Below, piece by piece: positions 49,144-57,218 of a stretch of 64,000 nt of DNA. The DNA lies in NCBI RefSeq assembly GCF_021789315.1, contig NZ_CP084561.1:3658001-3722000 (forward strand), written 5' to 3'. The stretch is from Arthrobacter sp. FW305-BF8. GTDB lineage: Bacteria; Actinomycetota; Actinomycetes; Actinomycetales; Micrococcaceae. Within the stretch, counting starts at the first letter, position 1, and every line of letters begins with the position of its first letter. Both the position numbers and the translations under genes were made by a program. The notes beneath the pieces are model-generated. The model did no database searches. It saw only the letters and a list, made by a program, of their open reading frames with translations, and was not told where the DNA came from.

Positions 49144-50535
49144 CTAACGGCTCTGCTCCCGCAGGCCGCCCTTGGGTATGGGGGCCGGGTCCGTCGCCGT
49201 CCCGAGGGTGCTGGGGCGGTGAATCCCGTGCAGCAGCCGCGGCAGCAACAGGGCAGCCAGGACCGCGAGGCCCACCATCGGCAGCCAGGGCGTTCCCGGC
49301 CACCAGTGGTTCCGGTCCGTCAGATCCAGCAGCCAGCCCAGCAGCGCATTCCCCGCCAGGACGGCAATGCCGCCGCAGGTGGCGGACAGCCCGTAATACG
49401 CGCCGCGCCCCGAGTCCGCCCCTTCCGGCGGGATAAACCGCGGGATCAGCGACAGGATGGTGGGCCGCAGGAGCATGTGGCCGAGGATCAGCGCGCCGAC
49501 GATGCCCGCCATCAGCACCAGGGAGCCGGCCTCCGCCGAACCAGCCGGTACGGGCCCTCCCACTCCAGAATTTTCCGCCCCAGCACCGCCGGCTTCCGTC
49601 TGCACGGACGTGAAAGCGGCGGCCGCCAAGGCAGCTGCCACCAGCAGGAAACCCGCCGACATGGCCCGGCCCGGCCCCAGCCGCTGGCCCACCGCGGCCA
49701 CCGGCAGCTGCAGCAGCAGTGTCAGCACGGACGCGAGCAGGAACAGCATGGCCAGCCACGAAGCGTCCAGCCCCCGCCGGTCAAGCTCAAGCGGGAACGC
49801 GAAGTAGAGCTGGTTGTAGGCCACCATGTTGGTGCTGGCGAGCAGGCAGAACGCCACGAAGCGCCGGTTCTTCAGGCACCCGAGTGCGTTGCGGGACTGG
49901 CCCGGTGCGGCTTCCGGGTCCCGCGCTCCGGCAGTTTCCGGCTTCCCTGGTGGCCCTGCGGGGAGGCGGAACCACAGCAGGACCGTCACGGCAACGAAGA
50001 TTGCGATTCCCGCCGCCAGCGCCGCGTCAAAGCCCCACCCCAGCAGGGCCGCCCCCAGCAGCGGGCCGACGAGGGCGCCCATCTCCCCCGTGATGGCCAG
50101 CCAGACGAACACCGAGCGCCGGCCCTTGCCTGGAGCGCGCTCCTCGGCGCTGGCATGCGCACGGTCCGCGTGCGACAGCCGGGACTCCAGCGCGGGCGAG
50201 AACAGCGCACCTCCCGCACCGGTGAGCGCGGCGCCGAGGAGGAACAGCGTGAAATCCGACGCAGCCGCCAGGGTGGCGTATCCGGCGATGCGTACCAGGC
50301 AGCCAGCCAGGATCGCCCGCCGGGCACCCCACCGGTCGGCCAGCAGGCCCCCGAACAGGAACATCCCCTGCTGGCTAAAGGTGCGGGCGCCCAGAACAAG
50401 GCCGACGGCGGCGGCGTCCAGTCCGTAATCCCCGCCCATGGCGCCGGCGAGGAAGGGAATCACTGCGTAGAACCCCAGATTGAACACCATCTGGGTGCCG
50501 AGCAGAACACGCGTTTCAGGCAGGTATGACTTCAA
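49144..50535 (-). CDS. Major facilitator superfamily transporter, last gene of the iron-boxed operon
   Basis: The 463-residue membrane protein has about 12 membrane segments. The MFS loop motif GLLADRWGARRAILAG lies near residue 65, and LTGAGGALFSPALESRLSH is in the drug-exporter-like region. A loop rich in Gly/Ala (about 310-340) splits the C-terminal half. The start lies 12 bp after the stop of the ABC ATPase, so it is co-transcribed with the importer. In metallophore systems an MFS exporter of this kind releases the ligand that the ABC system later imports; that role is inferred. Confidence 0.82.
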   Translation of the reverse strand: MKSYLPETRVLLGTQMVFNLGFYAVIPFLAGAMGGDYGLDAAAVGLVLGARTFSQQGMFLFGGLLADRWGARRAILAGCLVRIAGYATLAAASDFTLFLLGAALTGAGGALFSPALESRLSHADRAHASAEERAPGKGRRSVFVWLAITGEMGALVGPLLGAALLGWGFDAALAAGIAIFVAVTVLLWFRLPAGPPGKPETAGARDPEAAPGQSRNALGCLKNRRFVAFCLLASTNMVAYNQLYFAFPLELDRRGLDASWLAMLFLLASVLTLLLQLPVAAVGQRLGPGRAMSAGFLLVAAALAAAAFTSVQTEAGGAGAENSGVGGPVPAGSAEAGSLVLMAGIVGALILGHMLLRPTILSLIPRFIPPEGADSGRGAYYGLSATCGGIAVLAGNALLGWLLDLTDRNHWWPGTPWLPMVGLAVLAALLLPRLLHGIHRPSTLGTATDPAPIPKGGLREQSR

Positions 50536-50547
50536 AACAAGGCGTCC

Positions 50548-52290
50548 CTAGGCGTCCGGGGCGCTGACGAGTTCCAGGGCGCCGGAAATCCCGGGCCGGC
50601 CGCCAGCAACGTTCGCGCCCAGCACCCGATGAGCACAGGCGGCAAGGTCACTGCAGGCAACGGGAGCAGCGCAGGCCGTCGGATGCACGCGGGCCGCCGC
50701 CACCAGCTCCTTGCTGTGCCCGTGCCGGGGGTTGGCGAAGAACTCGGAGGTGCCGGCCAGCTCCACTAGGGCGCCCTGGTACAGCACGGCCACCCTGTGG
50801 CTCATGTACCGGATGACGTTCATGTCGTGGGAAATCATGATCAGCGAAAGCCGGCGGTCCCGGTGCAGGCGCAGCAGCAGATCCAGGACCTTGCGCTGCG
50901 TGACGGCATCCAGCGCCGACGTCGCCTCGTCGCAGATCAGCACTGCCGGGTCCAGCAGCAGGGCCCGGGCGATCGTCAGCCGCTGCAGCTGGCCGCCCGA
51001 ACACTGGCTTGGGTACCTGTCCAGCAGGTCGGTGTCCAGCTCAACATCCCGGACGGTCTGGTGGATGCGCTCCCGGCGCCCGTCCGGCGTCCCCGTCCGC
51101 TGCCTGAGCAGCGGCGCTTCGAGGCTGGCGAACAGTCTCATCCGCGGGTCGAACGCGTCGTGCGGTTCCTGGAAGACGAGCTGCACCTCGGTGCCGGGGA
51201 CACCGAGAGTGCTGCCGCCGCCGTCGCCCTTGCCGTCCCCTGCCGGCAGTGTCCGGGTAATGCTGCCGCGGTCGGGGGCCTCAACCTCCACCAGCAGCCG
51301 GGCCAGCGTGCTCTTCCCGGAGCCTGACTGGCCCAGGACGCCGAGGATCTCGCCTTCGCGGAGGCTCAGCGAGACGTCCTCCAGAGCCGGCCGGGCGCCG
51401 CGCCCCTTGGCGAACCGCTTGGTGACGCCGTCCAGCGCAAGGATGTCGCGGGACGGGGCGAGGCCGAGGGCCTCCCCGGCCACCACAATTCGACGGCGGG
51501 TGAGGGCGCACGCCTCCAGCAGCTCCCTGGCACAAGCAGTTTGGGGTGCGCCGAGGACGGACCTGGCCGGGCCTTCCTCCTGGACGCGGCCGGCATCCAT
51601 CACCACCACGCGGTCAGCGAAGGCGGAGACGGTGGCCAGGTCGTGCGTGATGTAGAGGACGCCGAGCCCGTGCTGGCGCCGCTGGGAGTCGATCAGTTCC
51701 AGGATCTGCCGCTCCAGCACCTTGTCCAGCGCGGACGTCGGCTCGTCGGCGAGCAGCAGCTCCGGCTGTCCGGCCATGGCCAGTGCCAGCATGGCCCGCT
51801 GCGCCATGCCGCCGGACAGCTGGTGCGGATACGCCCGGGCAACCCGTTCCGGGTCCTCAAACCCGGCGTTGGTGAGCAGCTCCAGCGACTGCGCCCTGGC
51901 CAGGCGTCCGCGCAGGCCGCGGTGCAGCTTCAACGGCTCCGCCAGATGACTGCCAATGGTCATGCGGGGGTTGAACATGCGCTTGGGCTGCTGGTACAGC
52001 ATCCCGATCCGGCCGCCGCGCAGGCGGTTGAGCTCGGCGCCGCTGGCCGCAAGCAGGTCGGTTCCGCCCAGGGTGATGGACCCCGACACGGCCTGGATCT
52101 GCGGCGGCAGCAGCCCCAGGACGGACAGCGCGGTCATCGTCTTGCCGCTTCCGGAGGCCCCCACCAGGGCTACAAACTCGCCAGGAGCCACGGTGAGGCC
52201 GACGCCGGACAGCACCGGACGGACGGATGGACCCCCGGCGGGAGCCCGCAGGCTGAGGTGCAGGTCCTCGATGATCAGGCCCTCACGCAT
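50548..52290 (-). CDS. Fused double ABC ATPase, dipeptide/nickel/metallophore type
   Basis: The 580-residue protein has two complete nucleotide-binding domains. The first has Walker A GASGSGKT (44-51), Q-loop in GMLYQQPKRMFNP, signature LSGGMAQR and Walker B LLLADEPTSALD. The second has GQSGSGKST near residue 320, VFQEPHDAFDPRM, signature CSGGQLQR, and LICDEATSALD. This corresponds to a fusion of OppD- and OppF-like subunits. It overlaps the upstream permease gene by 8 bp. The C-terminal ~50 residues are Ala/Cys-rich and not typical. Confidence 0.88.
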   Translation of the reverse strand: MREGLIIEDLHLSLRAPAGGPSVRPVLSGVGLTVAPGEFVALVGASGSGKTMTALSVLGLLPPQIQAVSGSITLGGTDLLAASGAELNRLRGGRIGMLYQQPKRMFNPRMTIGSHLAEPLKLHRGLRGRLARAQSLELLTNAGFEDPERVARAYPHQLSGGMAQRAMLALAMAGQPELLLADEPTSALDKVLERQILELIDSQRRQHGLGVLYITHDLATVSAFADRVVVMDAGRVQEEGPARSVLGAPQTACARELLEACALTRRRIVVAGEALGLAPSRDILALDGVTKRFAKGRGARPALEDVSLSLREGEILGVLGQSGSGKSTLARLLVEVEAPDRGSITRTLPAGDGKGDGGGSTLGVPGTEVQLVFQEPHDAFDPRMRLFASLEAPLLRQRTGTPDGRRERIHQTVRDVELDTDLLDRYPSQCSGGQLQRLTIARALLLDPAVLICDEATSALDAVTQRKVLDLLLRLHRDRRLSLIMISHDMNVIRYMSHRVAVLYQGALVELAGTSEFFANPRHGHSKELVAAARVHPTACAAPVACSDLAACAHRVLGANVAGGRPGISGALELVSAPDA

Positions 52291-53128
52291 GGGTGACCTC
52301 CGGGGCAGGGGCGGAAGCCAGCAGCAGCCGGCTGCTGGACATGCGCGCCAGGTGCTGTCCGATGAGCGTGACGCACAGCGCCACCGTGAAGATCACTAGG
52401 CCGGGCGCGAGGATGGTCATCGGCGATCTCACGGCGTATGGCTGGGCGGCGGCGAGCATCGAGCCCCAGTCGGACTGCGGGGGCTGCACACCGAGTCCCA
52501 GGTAGGACAGGGCGCCGACGCTGATCAGGAACTGCCCGAACCGGAGCGTGGCCTGTCCCAGCAGCGGCGCGGCCAGGTGCGGCAGGATGTGCCGCCGCAC
52601 CGTGAACCAGGGAGTGCAGCCCAGCACGCGGGCCGCCTCGATGAAGCCGCGGGCGGAAACGTCGTAGGCCAGGGCCCGGGCGAGCCGCGCGAAGGGTGTC
52701 CAGCCTGTGACGGTCAGGGCCAGCAGCAGGGACGGATAGCCTGCTCCCAGCGCGGCCACCAGGAACAGTGCCACCACCATCTCCGGCATGGCCAGCAGGA
52801 TGTCGTTGGTGCGGGTGAAGAACTCGTCCAGCCACCCCCGCCGGCGCGCGCTGAGGACGCCGATCGCCGTGCCGATGACCGCGGTGAGCACCGTGGCCAG
52901 GGCGGCGATGGTCAGGGAGAAGCGGCCGCCGTCGAGCAGCCTGCTCAGGGTGTCACGGCCTAGGTGGTCGGTGCCCAGCCAGTGGGCTCCGGTGGGCGCG
53001 GACAGGCGTGAGGCGAGGTCCTGTTCGGCGGACGGATAAGGCGCGATCCAGCCGGCCAGGGCCACGGACAGCACCACGACGGCCAGCACACAGCAGGCGA
53101 GCCGGATGTGCAGGGGAAGTTTACGCAT
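52283..53128 (-). CDS. ABC transporter permease 2, OppC-like
   Basis: The 281-residue membrane subunit has an N-terminal membrane segment (LACCVLAVVVLSVALAGWI), the OppC-type GTDHLGRDTLSRLLDGGRFSL, and the EAA loop in VLGCTPWFTVRRHILPHLAAPLLGQ. It pairs with permease 1 to form the channel of the peptide/nickel/metallophore importer. It overlaps both neighbouring genes by 8 bp. Confidence 0.9.
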   Translation of the reverse strand: MRKLPLHIRLACCVLAVVVLSVALAGWIAPYPSAEQDLASRLSAPTGAHWLGTDHLGRDTLSRLLDGGRFSLTIAALATVLTAVIGTAIGVLSARRRGWLDEFFTRTNDILLAMPEMVVALFLVAALGAGYPSLLLALTVTGWTPFARLARALAYDVSARGFIEAARVLGCTPWFTVRRHILPHLAAPLLGQATLRFGQFLISVGALSYLGLGVQPPQSDWGSMLAAAQPYAVRSPMTILAPGLVIFTVALCVTLIGQHLARMSSSRLLLASAPAPEVTHA

Positions 53129-54062
53129 GCCGCATCCTGACCTGGGGGTTGAGGAGCCCGTGGACCAGGTCCGCGGCCGTGGTCAGCAGGACAGCCAGCC
53201 CGACGACGACCACCACTGCTCCCTGTGCCAGCGGGATGTCGCTGTTCAAGACGCCGTCGAACAGCAGCCGTCCCATCCCGGGGATCGCGAAGATGACCTC
53301 GACGATGACCGACCCGCCCAGCAGGCCGGCGAACCACACGGCCGCGAGCGTGGTGAGCGGCAGCAGGCCGTTGGGGATCACGTGCTTGCGCACTGTGTGG
53401 AAGTAGCTCAGTCCCCTGCCCCGCGCGGCAGTGACGTGGTCGGCGCCGAGGGCGTCGAGCATTCCCTCCCGCACGGCGGACGTGAAATGGCTCGCCGGAC
53501 GCAAGGCGAGGACCGCCACGGGCAGCACGGCCGACGTCGGGCCTTCCCACCCGGCCGAGGGCAGAACGGACAGTTCCAGCGCGAAGACCAGCACCAGCAT
53601 GGGTGCCAGCCAGTACTCCGGCATGGCGATGAACGCCTGCGAGACGGCGGTGATGGCCTTGTCCGCGGCGCGGCCCTCGTTCAGCGCGGCGGCGATGCCG
53701 AGGACCACGGCGATCAGGGCCGCCACGGCGAGCGTCATGACCACCAGGCTGAGCGTGACCCAGAGGGCGGGCAGCACCTGATCCACCACCGGGGTGCGGC
53801 TGGTGTAGGACAGGCCCATGTCGCCGCTGGCGAAGCGTCCCAGCCAGCGCAGGTACTGCGTCCACAGGGGGTCCTGGAGCCCCAGCTGGGCGGACAGCGC
53901 CTGGATGGCGGAGTCATCAATCGCGTCACCGGCCACCCGCGAGCGGATGATCTTGCGCACCGGATCGCCCGGGGTGACGTACGGGATGAGGAACACCACG
54001 AAAGACGCCAGAAGAACGGCGACCACCAGGGCCGCCGTTCTCCTGGCGAGGAACAGCATCAT
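53121..54062 (-). CDS. ABC transporter permease 1, OppB-like
   Basis: The 313-residue membrane subunit starts MMLFLARRTAALVVAVLLASFVVF. It has the OppB-type YVTPGDPVRKIIR region, the YLRWLGRFASGDMGLSYTSRTPV segment, and the EAA loop in ARGRGLSYFHTVRKHVIPNGLLPLTTL. A conserved FAIPGMGRLL stretch precedes the last membrane segment. It lies 37 bp after the binding-protein gene. Confidence 0.9.
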   Translation of the reverse strand: MMLFLARRTAALVVAVLLASFVVFLIPYVTPGDPVRKIIRSRVAGDAIDDSAIQALSAQLGLQDPLWTQYLRWLGRFASGDMGLSYTSRTPVVDQVLPALWVTLSLVVMTLAVAALIAVVLGIAAALNEGRAADKAITAVSQAFIAMPEYWLAPMLVLVFALELSVLPSAGWEGPTSAVLPVAVLALRPASHFTSAVREGMLDALGADHVTAARGRGLSYFHTVRKHVIPNGLLPLTTLAAVWFAGLLGGSVIVEVIFAIPGMGRLLFDGVLNSDIPLAQGAVVVVVGLAVLLTTAADLVHGLLNPQVRMRHA

Positions 54063-54099
54063 GCCGGACCCTGCTCTGGGGATCCGTTACAGCGAAAAC

Positions 54100-55656
54100 T
54101 CACGAGCCTGACTTGGCCGTTTCCGCCCGGAGCACGTAGCGCGCCAGCGGGTCCTGGACGTGTGCCTGCAGGTCTGTGCGGACGGCGTCGATGGCCTGCT
54201 CGTTGACCAGCCACACGTTCACGGCCTGGTCCTGGAGGATCTGGCCGGCCTCCGCGTACAACCTGTAGCGCTCCTCGGCGTCGGCCGTCGTGGCTGCCTG
54301 GGCGATCTTCTTGTCGTACTCCGCGTTGCAGAAGTGGCTGAGGTTGTAGGTGCCGTCGCAGGTGTAGTCCGCGGTGAGGAAGCCGATGGGGTCGGCGATG
54401 TCGATCAGGCGGTTGCGCTGGCTCAGCACCATGTCGTAGTTGCCGGACAGCAGGTCCGGTTCCACGGCGGCGTACTCCTTGGTGGTGATTTTCACTGGAA
54501 CGCCCACGGCCTTCAGGTTCTCCTGGATGACGGTGGCCACGTCAGCGAACTCCGCGCGCTCCACGATCGCGATGATCTCCAGCGGCCGGCCGGCGGTGTA
54601 GCCGGCGGAGGCGAGCAGCTTCTTGGCGGCGTCGAGGTCCTGCTTCGGCGTCTGGGCACCCTCAGCGGCCCACGGCTCCGACGGCGCGAACGGACCGGTA
54701 GCCGGGACCGCAGCGCCCTCGTAGACGCTGGCGGCCAAGGCGTCCAGATCGAGAGCCGAGCGCACCGCCTTGCGGAAGTCGACGTCGTCGAACGGGGCCT
54801 TGCCGTTGTTCATGTACAGCGTGGCGGTCCGCGGCGAATCCGCCTTCAGGACCTTGACGTTGGAGTCCGACTCCAGGGCAGCCAGTCCCGAGACGGGGAT
54901 GGACAGGGACACGTCCGCTTCGCCGGTCTGGACCTGCGCGGTGCGGGTGGCGCCATCGGTGATGAACCGGATCTCGGCGCCGGCAAGCTGCACCTGCCCA
55001 CCCCAGTAGTTTTCGTTGCGGTCCAGCGTCAGGGACTGCTTCGGCTTCTCGGACACCGGCTTGAAGGGGCCGGTGCAGTGGCCGAACGGGTCGACGGTCT
55101 CGCCCTTGAAGGCGGCCGGGGACAGCACGCCGGTGTTGACGCTTGCCAGCCGGTAGGGAACCAGCGGGCTCTCCGTCGGCGTGGTCAGGCGGACGGTGTT
55201 TTCGTCGACGGCCTTGACCGCCTTGACCACCTTGGGGCTGAACGCGCGGGCGGGGACTTCGGCGTCAAGGACGTTCTGCAGCGAGGTCACCACCGCTTTG
55301 GCGTCCAGCGCGGCACCGTCCTGGAACTTGACGCCCTCGCGAATCTTGAAGTCCCACTCGAGGTCGGAGACCTGCTTCCACTCCGTGGCGAGCGACGGCA
55401 CGATTTTGCCCTGGGTCTCGTCGTAGCGCGTCAGCGTCTCGAGGCAACCGGACAGGGACAGGATGTAGGCGGCGTCGCTCTCCAGCGCCCAGTCCGCCAC
55501 GGGTGCGCGGAAGTTGTCGACGACGATCCGCTGGTCAGGGTCGGCCGCCTGGCTGGATTTGCCGGACTCGCCGCTGAAGCCGCAGGCGGACAGGGAAAGA
55601 AGCGCCACGAGCCCCACGGACACGGACAGCGGGAAGGAAGAGCGCAACGAAACCAC
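54100..55656 (-). CDS. Family 5 ABC substrate-binding lipoprotein, iron-box controlled
   Basis: The 518-residue lipoprotein starts with GTG at 55656; the lipobox is LSLSACG near residue 25. The family 5 fold is shown by ALESDAAYILSLSGCLETLTRYD, LATEWKQVSDLEWDFKIREGVKFQDG, DFRKAVRSALD and a C-terminal LSHFCNAEYDKKIAQA. Family 5 proteins bind peptides, nickel chelates or opine-type metallophores. A DtxR/IdeR-like box 58 bp upstream and an MFS exporter at the end of the operon favour a metal-chelate ligand over a peptide; this is inference. Confidence 0.85.
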   Translation of the reverse strand: MVSLRSSFPLSVSVGLVALLSLSACGFSGESGKSSQAADPDQRIVVDNFRAPVADWALESDAAYILSLSGCLETLTRYDETQGKIVPSLATEWKQVSDLEWDFKIREGVKFQDGAALDAKAVVTSLQNVLDAEVPARAFSPKVVKAVKAVDENTVRLTTPTESPLVPYRLASVNTGVLSPAAFKGETVDPFGHCTGPFKPVSEKPKQSLTLDRNENYWGGQVQLAGAEIRFITDGATRTAQVQTGEADVSLSIPVSGLAALESDSNVKVLKADSPRTATLYMNNGKAPFDDVDFRKAVRSALDLDALAASVYEGAAVPATGPFAPSEPWAAEGAQTPKQDLDAAKKLLASAGYTAGRPLEIIAIVERAEFADVATVIQENLKAVGVPVKITTKEYAAVEPDLLSGNYDMVLSQRNRLIDIADPIGFLTADYTCDGTYNLSHFCNAEYDKKIAQAATTADAEERYRLYAEAGQILQDQAVNVWLVNEQAIDAVRTDLQAHVQDPLARYVLRAETAKSGS

Positions 55657-55713
55657 CTAGATATGAGTGCCTGCGACGCTGCAGACGAGTGAAACGGCCA
55701 GAACGGCCAAAGC

Positions 55714-55732
55714 TGAGTGTAGGCTAACCTAA
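55714..55732 (-). promoter_or_regulatory. DtxR/IdeR-type iron box
   Basis: The minus strand reads TTAGGTTAGCCTACACTCA, matching 15 of 19 positions of the consensus TTAGGTTAGGCTAACCTAA, with the left half perfect. It lies upstream of the binding-protein gene, so iron would repress the whole importer/MFS operon. Confidence 0.8.
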
Positions 55733-55792
55733 CTTCCTCCGCCAAAGCGGGCCGTCCCGCCGTCGTAATATATCAGCGTGGCTTTCCGGGCA

Positions 55793-57010
55793 TCAGTAGT
55801 TCCGCCGGTGTTTGAGTCTGGGAAGCACGACGGCGAAAACGACTGCCGCCGCAAACCCCAGTACGCCCGTGGCCGTCACGCCGGCACCGAGGGAAGCCAC
55901 GGCCGTCACCGCGGAGAGGAGAACCGGCCCGCCAGTGGAGCCGGCGTCAGCCATGAAGCGCCAGAGGCCGAGGAACTGCCCGCGGCCGCGGTCGGGCGAG
56001 AAGTCGGCGCCGAGCGTCATCACCAGGCCGGAGCTGATCCCGTTGCCAAAGCCGATCAGCAGGGCCGCGAGCAGCAGGCTGGTGAAGCCGCCGGTGAGCG
56101 GGATGAGGACCAGCGCCACGCCCATGATCAGGGTGGACGGGATGGCCACCCATTGCCGCCCGCGCCGGTCCATCACCTTGCCGGCGGGATAGAAGACCAG
56201 CATGTCGATTGCCCCGGAGAGCCCGTACACCAGAGAAGCGTGCGTGGGGTCCAGGCCCAGGTGGTCGGCCCACAGCGGGATCACCACCTGCCGGGAGGCG
56301 CGCAGGGCGCTGAGCAGCAGGATGCCCATTCCGGCGGTCAGGAAAACGCCCGCGTGTGAGACGGCCACGCCGCGCAGGGTGGGCTCCGGGCCGGTCTTGC
56401 CGTCAGATCCGTGCACCGCCACCAGGTCGGGTACTGCCACGGCCAGGATGGCGGCCGCCGCCATGCCGGCCACACCCACCCAGTACGCACCGCTGATCCC
56501 AAGGAATGCCATGGCCGCGGCACCGATGAACGGGCCGATAAAGGTTCCGATGCGGCTCACGCCGCCCAGCGTGGACAGGGCACGGGCTCGGAACTCCACC
56601 GGGACGGCTTCGGTGAGGTACTTCTGCCGGGCCAGGCTGAAGACGGCGGCGGACATCCCGACGACGGCCATCGCCACCGCGAGCAGCCAGAGCCCGTCGC
56701 TGATCACCAGCGACAGCCCGGCGGCCAGCAGCGCCAGCGCCCCCGCGGCGGCCGCACCCACGATGGACCACCGTTCGCCGAACTTCAGGGTGATCATCGA
56801 CGCCGGCAGGTTGAAGAACCACGAGCCCAGCCCCATGAGCGTGACAATCAGGGCGGCCACGGCAACGGATGCGCCCAGTTCACGGGCGGACAGCGCCACA
56901 ACAGGGAGGATGGCGCCCTGGCCAACGCTGAACAGGAGGGCAGGGCCGAACGCCGGAACAGCAATGCCGCGAAGGCTGAAGGGCGGCGGGCTGTTCGGAG
57001 TCATCCCCAT
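55793..57010 (-). CDS. Major facilitator superfamily transporter
   Basis: The 405-residue membrane protein has about 12 membrane segments and MFS drug-efflux-like features (SVGQGAILPVVALSARELG; LTEAVPVEFRARALSTLGGVSRIGTFIGPFIG; PAGKVMDRRGRQWVAIPSTLIMG). The start may be the ATG at 57010 or 57004; a TACGAT element precedes by about 7 bp, suggesting a leaderless message. It is upstream of, and on the same strand as, the iron-boxed operon, but the box lies between them. The substrate is unknown. Confidence 0.85.
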   Translation of the reverse strand: MGMTPNSPPPFSLRGIAVPAFGPALLFSVGQGAILPVVALSARELGASVAVAALIVTLMGLGSWFFNLPASMITLKFGERWSIVGAAAAGALALLAAGLSLVISDGLWLLAVAMAVVGMSAAVFSLARQKYLTEAVPVEFRARALSTLGGVSRIGTFIGPFIGAAAMAFLGISGAYWVGVAGMAAAAILAVAVPDLVAVHGSDGKTGPEPTLRGVAVSHAGVFLTAGMGILLLSALRASRQVVIPLWADHLGLDPTHASLVYGLSGAIDMLVFYPAGKVMDRRGRQWVAIPSTLIMGVALVLIPLTGGFTSLLLAALLIGFGNGISSGLVMTLGADFSPDRGRGQFLGLWRFMADAGSTGGPVLLSAVTAVASLGAGVTATGVLGFAAAVVFAVVLPRLKHRRNY

Positions 57011-57218
57011 TATCGTAGGCGGCGGCCGGGGCGGGACGGCGGAAACCCGGGCTCCGCGAGGCCAGGATCACAACGATTTGATTTACATTGCTCCGGGACC
57101 TGAATCTAGCTTGGCGAAAGTACTAAGTATGCTTAGCCTTGAACCAGGGCGAGGCGCGCGGACCCCAACTTGACATTGAGCATGGCTCCGAGACAACTGA
57201 ACAGCCGCAGGAGTGATC

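Noticed and set aside
49144..57010. Biosynthetic genes for an opine-type metallophore beside the iron-boxed importer
   Set aside because: I looked for a nicotianamine-synthase-like protein, an opine dehydrogenase or a histidine racemase and found only transporters and glgX nearby.
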